Below, piece by piece: positions 5,817-12,046 of a DNA stretch of 12,046 nucleotides (the first letter of the stretch is position 1; each line of letters begins with the position of its first letter). The position numbers and the translations under genes are program-made. The notes below the pieces were generated by a model that was not told where the DNA came from, made no database searches, and worked only from the letters and a program-made list of their open reading frames with translations. The DNA comes from Baffinella frigidus (taxonomy: Eukaryota; Cryptophyceae; Cryptomonadales; Baffinellaceae), in NCBI GenBank assembly GCA_026770585.1, contig MU646589.1:380985-393030 (forward strand), in the 5' to 3' direction.

Positions 5817-8812
5817 CTCGGCTCCGGGCGCGGCGTTCTAGATCTTCACGAACTGGTCAAGCGACTTCGGGTACGGATACGAAGACCGGGTACGGGCACC
5901 CTACGGTAGGCAATAGCGTAGGGCCCTACACAACTACCCGGATCCGAACGCACCTCATCGCCCGTCTCGGCGTTCCAGACGATGATGCTCTGGTTATCTG
6001 ACCCGCTGACGACAAGCGTCCCGTCCGGAGAGAAGGCGACAGCATTGACATTGTCACCATGCCCCATCAGCTCGTGCATCTGGACACGACGCAGGACGCG
6101 TCAGTACACAGGCCGGACACGGTGGGGGGCGCGTCAGTACAAATGCCGGACGCAAACGGGGACGCGACAGCGAGTGACCTGCCAGCGTGCGCACCTGCCA
6201 GACCACCCTCTCCCTGAGACACCCTCTCCTGAGACCACTTTGAGGACCAAGACCAGATCGAAATGACCCCAGCGCAACCCCAACACCTCACCACACTCAA
6301 CACCCACCACACGTAACACCCCTCCACAAAGCCTAGCTGTGTGCGAGTAGATTTGGGCTCGTAGATATTTCGCCCCCCCCCGAATTCTCACATGAATTTT
6401 CGATTTTATCTGAAAAATCACATTTGAGAATTCGGGGGGGGGCTAAATATCTACGAGCCAAAATTTACTCGGACAGAGCTAGAAAGCTGTTCACCTCTTC
6501 TCCGGTCGCGGCGTTCCAGATGACGACGAACGTTTTGGTAGAGTTCGGGTACGGGTACGAAGCCCTGGTACGGGCACCCTACGGTAGGCAATAGCGTAGG
6601 GCCCTACGCAACTACCCGGATCCGAACGCACCTTGCCTCCCGTCTCGGCGTGCCAGATGATGACAACGAGTCCCACGACCCGCTGACGACGAACTTTCCG
6701 TCTGGAGAGAACGCGATAGCGCTTATGTATGACGAGTGACCCCTCCACGCCCGCACCTGGAAAAGAATCAGACCATTTCAATTAACATTTCCCAGAAACC
6801 GCATGCGCGAAAGCAGCTCCACAACCCCCCCACTCCACTCGAGGCTGGAAGTGGGAGTATTTGAAAAGTGGGGTTGTTGAATTTGTACCAGGCACGGGCG
6901 GGCTTGGTCACGTTACTGACAGATATCCGTCAGTAACGTGACCAAACGCGGTCATTTTGTAAAAAATACTACACACCGTCCCACTTGTAAAGGAACCCCG
7001 ATTTTAAAATACTCCCTTTTCTGGCCTCGAGTGGCTACCTCACCACCCGCAACGCACTCCCCGCCAAAGCCTGCTCACCTCGGCTCCGGTCGCGGTGTCC
7101 CAGATCTTCACGAACTGGTTAAGCGACTTCGGGTACGGGTACGAAGACCGGGTACGGGCACCCTACGGTAGGCAATAGCGTAGGGTCCTACGCAACTACC
7201 CGGATCCGACGAAACTTCCCGGATCCGTACGCACCTGCTGTCCGGTCGCGGTGTCCCAGATCTTCACGACGCCGTCGTCTGACCCCGTCACGAAGTTCTT
7301 CCCATCTGGAGAGAGCGCAAACGCAGTCGCATTGGCCGCGTCACCTGTCAGGGAGCACACCTGCCAAAACATCCTCTCCTCAGACCACTTCCAACACAAA
7401 GGACGCGCGACCCCCCCCCCGCAAAAACAACCCCACCACCCACCACCCTCAACGCCCTCCCACAAAGCTTATCCGGGGAAACCTATTTTTCTTTCATTTC
7501 CTGGCAACGACAATTACTTCACAATTCGTTCGTACTAGTAATATTAAAGCATCTGTGTAGTAATTTTCGTTGCCAGGAAATGAAAGAAAAATAGCCCCGG
7601 ATAAAAGCTGCTCACCTCGGCTCCCGTCGCGGCGTCCCAGATCTTCAGCGCTCCGTCATTTCTGTTTTTTCCGGAGCTCTTGCTCACGATGAATCTCCCG
7701 TCCGAGGAGGACGTGACGGAGCTCACTTCACCCGTGTTCCCCGCGAGCGTGCCTACCTGCCAACCCACCTCTCCTCACATCCCTTCCCACACAAATCCTG
7801 CAGCAAACGCGCGCCAAGACCCCCCCGCACACAACCCTCACTCCACAAAGCTGCTCACCTCGTCTCCGGTCTCGGCGTTCCAGATCTTCACGAGGGAATC
7901 CTTCGACCCGCTGAAAAACCTCTTCCCATCAGGAGATACCGCGATTGAAAAAACGCAGTGTGGAAAGGTGGGTTGCGGCGACGCGATTAAATCTTTTCCA
8001 TGTCCCGCCAGCGAATACATCCCCGGATATCTCCTCTCAGGCTTGCCAACCCAACGAACCAGCGGCAGCCCGAGGATCTGCGCAGTCGACGCTGACCCCC
8101 GCGCCAAGAAGCTCGTGTCGGGCTCCTGGGATGCGGCCTGCAGCCACCCGGGGAAGGAGGACCGGGAGGTCTCGGCAATCCGAGACCATCCATCGTGACG
8201 TTTCATGGGACATTTGATGGATTTCTGCAGGAAAGAGTTGGCGTCGAGGAACATGTCACGCTCAGCGTCGCCGGTGCCCGCGTCCAGGCGCCGCTGCGCA
8301 TGCTGCCCGAGGCGCTCCACGTTGCCGCCCCCGGCAAGGGTCGAGCACAGCTGCACGGTCTTGCGGCAGACGCCCCTCGCCTCCATGTCTCCCCTCCATG
8401 ATTTGCACACGGTGAAGCAATTCCCTGCAGCTTCCGGCCCCACAAGCTCCAACACCAACGGCAGCACCCGCTGCAGCGTGTCCTCGCTCGGCCCCACGCG
8501 CATCTCGAGTTTGAAATTCTGCCCGCCGAACTCCGCCACCGCCTTCAGGAGTGCAGCCTCCAACGCGGCCTTGCTCCCGCCCACCGCACTCGGTTCACAC
8601 TGTATCGACAAAGACAAACTCACTGTCACGGTTTGTAAGCTCCGCGAGGATTCGGGCCGAGCCTCCACCGACAAAGCAGCAGCGCCATTCACGCTCTGCC
8701 CAAGCGTCTGCCGCTTACAGGACGAGCCCCCCTGGGCAGCCGCCGCACCGCCGTTTGCTGCCGCCTTTCCCTGTGCGTTCCCCGCGGGTTGTGCTCTGCG
8801 CTTGCCGCCCAT
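5817..8812 (-). CDS. F-box/WD40-repeat protein, multi-exon, with a frameshift and an in-frame stop
   Basis: Start ATG at 8812 (GTCATGG context). Exon 1 (7859-8812, 318 codons) has an Ala/Gly-rich start, an F-box-like segment at about residues 110-150 ([16 protein letters not shown]...VCKSWR) and a first WD repeat ([30 protein letters not shown]). The following exons each hold one WD repeat in phase 0: exon 2 7616-7756 (47 codons), exon 3 7235-7360 (42), exon 5 6632-6756 (125 nt) and exon 7 5954-6079 (42). Mini-exons [12 protein letters not shown] (7079-7114), [12 protein letters not shown] (from 6495) and FVKI-stop (5817-5852) follow exons 3, 5 and 7. Donors are GTGAGC, GTGCGT or GTGAAC; acceptors include TTGGCAG and TTCCAG. 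F-box/WD40 proteins are typically SCF ubiquitin-ligase substrate receptors; that role is inferred here. Exon 5 is one base short of 126, the second mini-exon lacks an adjacent AG, and the third reads TAG where Trp is expected. The 3' part may therefore be decaying, or the protein may end there. Confidence 0.7.
5861..5953 (-). repeat. Palindromic intron repeat, copy 3
   Basis: It follows exon 7 of the F-box/WD40 gene. It shares almost all of its ~90 bp with 6543-6631 and 7123-7234, including the hairpin CCTACGGTAGG (5900-5910) against the CGTAGGG side. It runs from the GTGCGT donor to just before the mini-exon. Confidence 0.85.
6334..6482. mobile_element. MITE-like foldback H inside an intron
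   Basis: TAGCTGTGTGCGAGTAGATT (6334-6353) is inverted against AATTTACTCGGACAGAGCTA (6463-6482) with mismatches. The inner arms GGCTCGTAGATATTT/AAATATCTACGAGCC and GAATTCTCA/TGAGAATTC are perfect. TA is present at both outer ends. It lies 11 nt downstream of the GTGAAC donor of the second mini-exon. Confidence 0.85.
6543..6631 (-). repeat. Palindromic intron repeat, copy 2
   Basis: It is nearly identical to copy 3 (5861-5953) and contains CCTACGGTAGG at 6578-6588. Compared with the other copies, the sequence next to the mini-exon has changed, so the CCAG acceptor is missing. An upstream TACCAG (AG at 6565-6566) remains as an alternative acceptor. Confidence 0.85.
6835..7034. mobile_element. 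MITE-like element, family A copy 1, inside an intron
   Basis: Termini CCACTCGAGGC (6835-6845) and GCCTCGAGTGG (7024-7034), length 200 bp. The arms carry GGGAGTATTT/AAATACTCCC, and a central GGTCACGTTACTGAC...GTCAGTAACGTGACC hairpin lies at about 6907-6945. A second copy with the same ends and layout is at 10511-10720. It lies in the intron between the first mini-exon and exon 5. Confidence 0.9.
7123..7234 (-). repeat. Palindromic intron repeat, copy 1
   Basis: It has the same sequence as copies 2 and 3, with CCTACGGTAGG at 7162-7172. It also carries a short internal duplication of the CCCGGATCCG segment (7199-7229) next to the GTGCGT donor of exon 3. An AACCAG acceptor follows directly before the mini-exon [12 protein letters not shown]. 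Confidence 0.85.
7470..7603. mobile_element. MITE-like foldback I inside intron 2
   Basis: TATCCGGGGAAACCTATTTT (7470-7489) is inverted against the arm ending CCCCGGATA at 7603. The arms continue with TTTCTTTCATTTCCTGGCAA and its perfect complement. TA is duplicated at both ends. It starts 12 nt downstream of the GTGAGC donor of exon 2. Removing its 134 bp leaves an intron of about 121 nt, close to the 102 nt of intron 1. Confidence 0.9.
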
Positions 8813-8939
8813 GACCCCGACTTTCTTGGCAAGGCCTTGCCACGTGAAATCAAAAGTTGACGGGTTGCCGACGTTTTGCCAAAAGTTAATTTTTGATTAT
8901 TTTTTTCCTCTGGACGGGCCCGCCTCAGGTACCAAAAAT
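8813..8939 (-). promoter_or_regulatory. 5' flank of the F-box/WD40 gene
   Basis: This is the region just upstream of the ATG at 8812. It holds a perfect 14-bp palindrome GGCAAGGCCTTGCC (8828-8841) and a short imperfect hairpin AATCAAAAGTT...TTTTTGATT (about 8849-8898). No TATA box is evident. The regulatory role is inferred from position only. Confidence 0.35.
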
Positions 8940-9340
8940 AAAGGACCTAAAGGACCTAAAGCACCATCACCTTTAGAAGGTGGTGGAGGGGGGTTTTCTG
9001 CTCTCCCCGCGTGGCATAAATGGCCCGCAAGGAGAGTGGTCCACATATCTTTGCCCGGTCCGCCATCCGCTTGTAAGGAGGTACACTGGGCAGCTGCGTG
9101 TGGATAGGCAGAGGCTCTCACGCAACGGGGTGCTCTGCGGGAAACATGAGGGGCGTTGGCTTCTCTGGAGGTCTGCCTCTGATGGATCCCCCAATCTGGG
9201 TAGTGGCAGTTTCTTGAGTAGGACAACGCTGGAGCAGTCCCCATATGTTTTCCTACTCTCGCATCAATTCTGCGCCGTGCATTTCTGTTTCGAATGAAGT
9301 CAATAAGTGTCAATAAGTGAAAGGACCTAAAGGACCTAAA
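8940..9340 (+). repeat. Interval bounded by direct repeats AAAGGACCTAAAGGACC
   Basis: A 21-bp sequence made of two AAAGGACCT units plus AAA occurs at 8940-8960 and again at 9320-9340, flanking about 360 bp without a credible gene. A further partial unit lies at 9360. The reverse complement (CCTTTAGGTCCTTTAGG) begins the 110-bp repeat at 2912. A tandem GTCAATAAGT pair precedes the second copy (9299-9318). This may be a repeat-family fragment. Confidence 0.6.
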
Positions 9341-9399
9341 ATAACGAAAACAAAATAACAAAAGGACCTATCATGACCCATTTTTCGAGGTGTTCCCGG

Positions 9400-9705
9400 A
9401 AGACCCGAAAAAGTTAGATGCTCTTTTGTGGACTAACTTTCAATTCTGTTTCACAAAAGTGCTGCTAGAGCTGGTGTTTCATTACTTGACACTTTTCTGG
9501 GGTCGAAAAACTTCCAAACTTCCAAACTCTTTTAGTCAACTCACCTGAAATTTACTACAGCGAAATTTACGCTGTAGTAAATTTCAGGTGAATTTACGCT
9601 GTAGTAAATTTCAGGTGAGTTGACTAAAAGAGTTTGGAAGTTTGGAAGTTTTTCGACCGCAGAAAAGTGTCAAGTCATCAGAGACCCGCTCTAACTTTTT
9701 TCGTC
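9400..9705. mobile_element. Large foldback element with nested hairpin
   Basis: The core arms 9501-9560 and 9599-9658 are a 60-bp near-perfect inverted repeat (GGTCGAAAAACTTCC ... CTGTAG inverse). Beyond them, TTGACACTTTTCTG/CAGAAAAGTGTCAA and GAAAAAGTTAGA/CTAACTTTTTTC extend the pairing. The right arm holds a partial duplication of CTGTAGTAAATTTCAGGTGA (9572-9591 and from 9599). The left arm alone carries an extra hairpin (CTCTTTTGTG...CACAAAAGTG, about 9420-9463), probably a later insertion. Confidence 0.8.
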
Positions 9706-10510
9706 CCCCGATCGTGTTCCTGTGCAAATAATAACCTGCTTCACCACCCTCTTAAAAGTTGACTTCTTCAAATTTGTGTGAGACAGACATATTTTTTTTT
9801 CGTTCCTAAAGAGTCAACCAAAAGTGAGGGTGGGGCAGCAGGCGTTTTGTGTGGTAACATGATGTTCCCCCACTCCTCAAGAATTTGCCCTCCTGAGGGC
9901 CATCCCACACGGGTTTGTCAGAGTATCCAATAAGCTGAATCAAGTGATCTTTGAATGAGATCCCTAGCATAGTGTGCTCCTTCGGTCTGTGTAAATGTCT
10001 CATCCATATTCAGACTTTCCATTTTCTCTCGGCACTTGAACAAATGAGCTGTAACCACACGGCGGGCTTCGAGGGTTTCGGGACCCCTAGATTTAGTAGT
10101 AACGTGACCAAATTTGCATTAGAAAATCCTTAAAGTTAACTGCCCACACGGTAAGTTGACTTTTGAGCAAAGGTCCGTTGTCCACTGTGTGGTAAAATGT
10201 TCCTGTACACGCTTCTCCCAAGATCTCTGGTCTATCATGCATCATAAGCCATAAACCATTGACTATAAACTCCAAATCAAGGGGGTTAAAAAAGGCGATT
10301 TACTCCCGCGACGTGGGTTGGTGGTAGCTTAGCTCTGTTTTGGTCTATTTGGGCTCACTGATTGGGCGAGACGGGTTCTTTTTCGCTCCAAAGTTAACGG
10401 ATTTGTACCGTGAAACCGGACTGTCAACTTGAGAATAGTCGGTAACCAGACACGTGCAGTAGTGTGTGAGCGAACTCCAGATCCTAGTTGCCCCCCCGCA
10501 GGGGGCCTTA
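9706..10510. other. Intergenic stretch without recognisable gene
   Basis: This stretch is AT-richer than its surroundings, with scattered AAAGTTGAC/GTTAACT motifs. I find no convincing exon, RNA gene or strong inverted repeat. GTAACGTGACCAAATTTG at about 10100-10117 resembles half of the family A core. GTCAACTTGAGAAT (10426-10439) recurs from 756-769. Confidence 0.4.
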
Positions 10511-10720
10511 CCACTCGAGGCTGGAAGAGGGAGTATTTGAAATGTGGGATTGTTAAATTTAGTATTAGTCACGGGCAGGCTTGGTCGCGTAGCTCCCATA
10601 TATACGGGACTTACGTGACCAAACGCCCCTATTTGTGCCAAAATTACTATACCTCCCGGGTTTTTTTCAGTTGTAGAGGAATACCTATTTTGAAATAGTC
10701 ACATTTTTAGCCTCGAGTGG
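10511..10720. mobile_element. MITE-like element, family A copy 2, TA target duplication
   Basis: The ends CCACTCGAGGC (10511-10521) and GCCTCGAGTGG (10710-10720) are identical to copy 1 at 6835-7034. The inner order is also the same (GGGAGTATTTGAAA, GGCTTGGTCRCGT, ACGTGACCAAACGC). TA directly flanks both sides (10509-10510 and 10721-10722). The length is 210 bp. Confidence 0.9.
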
Positions 10721-10736
10721 TAGTCACACAGCGAAC

Positions 10737-10871
10737 TTCGAAGGGATTTTGAAAAACCCCTAAGCGATACGACCTAGGACCCTACAGTAGGCAACCCGTA
10801 GGGATATAGGGGGGTTGCTACGGATAAGGTAACGGAAAATTGGGCACTGAGTGCCCAAAAATCCCTTCGTA
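10737..10871. repeat. Foldback element J
   Basis: CTTCGAAGGGATTTT (from 10737) is inverted against AAAAATCCCTTCGTAG (10857-10871). The inside contains CCTACAGTAGG (10781-10791), GGGCACTGAGTGCCC (a perfect palindrome-type hairpin near 10841-10856) and CTACGG/CCGTAG pairing. It is non-coding. Confidence 0.65.
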
Positions 10872-10935
10872 GCCCTTTGTGTGGGCAGTACGAGATCACA
10901 CTGGTTTTGTAATTAACTCTCCATCCACGCCGCGC

Positions 10936-11196
10936 TTCAGGGTTTAGGGTTTGCTCCCTGAACCCTAAACCTCAACCCTAAACCCTAAACCCCAAACCCT
11001 AAACCCTAAACCCCAAACCCTAAACTCTAAACTCTAAACCCTAAACCCTAAACCGTAAACCCTAAACCCTAAACCCTGAACCCTAAACTCTAAACCCTGA
11101 ACTCTAATCCCAAACCCCTACATCTAGGGCGCGTTTCCGATCCGCTTCGAGTTTAGGGTTTAGGGTTTAGGGTTGAGTAGAACCCTAAACCCTACC
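10936..11196 (-). repeat. Interstitial telomere-like array, C-rich on plus strand
   Basis: Degenerate CCCTAAA units (with CTCTAAA, CCCCAAA, CCCTGAA) run from about 10961 to 11120. A short inverted TTTAGGG pair stands in front (10936-10965) and a TTTAGGG/CCCTAAA hairpin-like pair follows at about 11151-11194. The orientation is opposite to the array at 4229-4548. Confidence 0.85.
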
Positions 11197-11396
11197 CCGC
11201 GACCGGACTGAAAATACTACGGGTAAAAGAAGATTGCAAGTACAATGTGTACCAGGCGCGTCCGGTTTGTACTAGGAATATTCTCCATGTCCGGTAAATT
11301 TGTACGTAACAGTGCAATAATAAGGCTTTTTCCTGGTACAAACCGGACGTGCCCTACAATCTACTTTTACCCGTAGTATTCTCGGTCCGGGCGCGG
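11197..11396. mobile_element. MITE-like foldback K inserted in telomere-like repeats
   Basis: CCGCGACCGGACTGAAAATA (11197-11216) is inverted against the arm ending TCCGGGCGCGG at 11396. Inner arms CTACGGGTAAAAG/CTTTTACCCGTAG and GTCCGGTTTGTAC/GTACAAACCGGAC are strong. CCCTAAA-type sequence flanks both sides, so it inserted into the array. Confidence 0.85.
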
Positions 11397-11771
11397 CCCT
11401 AAACCTCAAAACTAAACCCTTAACTCTCCATCCAGGGTTCTAAACTCTAAACAGGGTCTAGGGTTCTAAACCCTAAACAGGCTTTAGGGTTGTAAACCCA
11501 AACCCTAAAACCTCAATCCAGGGTGCGCTTCCGATCCGCGTCGGGGGGGGCTATATCTGTTTCGCCTCACTGGTCTTCAAGTAATCGTCAGGGGCTCTCA
11601 GTACGTGGCCATGCTGTTCTTGTAATCAATCAACTCTCCATCCAGGTAGTGGCTCGCGCGACAACACTCAGTGATGTGTGGCTTTATGGGTACCTAATAA
11701 CATGCTCCCGCTCTTCTCATCCAGGGTGCGCTTCCGATCCGCTTCGAGTTTAGGGTCCTAAACCCAAAACC

Positions 11772-11803
<32 letters not shown>

Positions 11804-12046
11804 ATCCAGGGTGCGCTTCCGATCATCGTCGGCGGGGCCTACATCTGTTTCGCCTCATTAGTCTTCAAGTAAAACCCCGACCCCCATCCCTAAACCCTAT
11901 GCCCGAATGATGTCCAATGAATTGTATTGTACACCCTGAACCCTAAATCCCAAACCCTAACATCGCCTCGCCCCCCCCCAAGTGCACCCCCCCCCCCCAA
12001 CTCCAACCCCCCCCCACCAAACCCCCCCCCCCAAACCCCAAACCCC
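11397..12046. repeat. Subtelomere-like composite repeat and C-rich window edge
   Basis: Telomere-like CCCTAAA and CCCTCAA units (a run of CCCTCAA near 11767-11803) alternate with a direct repeat TCCAGGGTGCGCTTCCGATC. That unit is seen at 11517, 11720 and 11805, with a diverged copy at about 11124. Two copies are followed by ATCTGTTTCGCCTCA and GTCTTCAAGTAA (11551-11584 and 11840-11873). CTCTCCATCCA also recurs (10918, 11425 and 11635 regions). The last 75 bases are C runs and CCCCAAA, possibly assembly noise. No gene is seen. Confidence 0.75.

Noticed and set aside
8205-9107. 300-codon open frame on the plus strand
   Set aside because: It lies antisense to F-box/WD40 exon 1 for most of its length, has no recognisable domain, and runs on into repeat DNA. 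The minus strand carries clear F-box and WD40 motifs.
1-12046. Transposase or reverse transcriptase for the foldback elements
   Set aside because: No frame shows a DDE, RT or other mobile-element enzyme; all elements here look non-autonomous.
11880-12046. True chromosome end
   Set aside because: The repeats are degenerate, and C-rich on plus at the right edge, the wrong orientation for a right-hand telomere. C homopolymers suggest low-quality sequence.

Overview
The window is nuclear DNA of a eukaryote, most likely a microalga. Three things point there. The coding pieces are split by short GT-AG introns and carry eukaryotic domains (F-box, WD40, gamma-tubulin-complex). The exons are GC-rich. 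There are long degenerate arrays of the plant/green-alga type telomere heptamer TTTAGGG/CCCTAAA. I cannot name the species; a prasinophyte-like green alga is only a guess.

All recognisable genes lie on the minus strand. From right to left they are: (1) an F-box/WD40 gene starting at 8812, with one WD repeat per exon and a triplicated exon cassette running down to about 5817; (2) two exons (4912-5082 and 3555-3923) that, once spliced, rebuild a complete WD40 repeat and a C-terminus. They may be a separate gene or the 3' end of gene 1, because the reading phases match. (3) The 5' part of a gene resembling gamma-tubulin complex component 5 (exons 1884-1943 and about 1002-1724); its remainder is not visible.

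The rest is dominated by non-autonomous foldback/MITE-like elements, about 16 inverted repeats of roughly 100-300 bp. Many are flanked by TA, and several sit inside introns. Interstitial telomere-like arrays occur at 4229-4548 (G-rich on +, inside the intron of gene 2) and at about 10936-12046 (C-rich on +, with subtelomere-like direct repeats). No transposase, tRNA, rRNA or CRISPR was seen.

The most notable signal is an apparent link between foldback elements and introns. In the WD40 gene the 988-nt intron is bounded by copies of GGTCATC, and a MITE with a GGTCATC target duplication sits exactly on the 5' splice site. In other introns, foldback elements start 11-12 nt after the donor, and a short palindromic intron is repeated three times. 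This looks like introner-type intron gain or growth by MITEs, beside a decaying or rapidly evolving F-box/WD40 gene.
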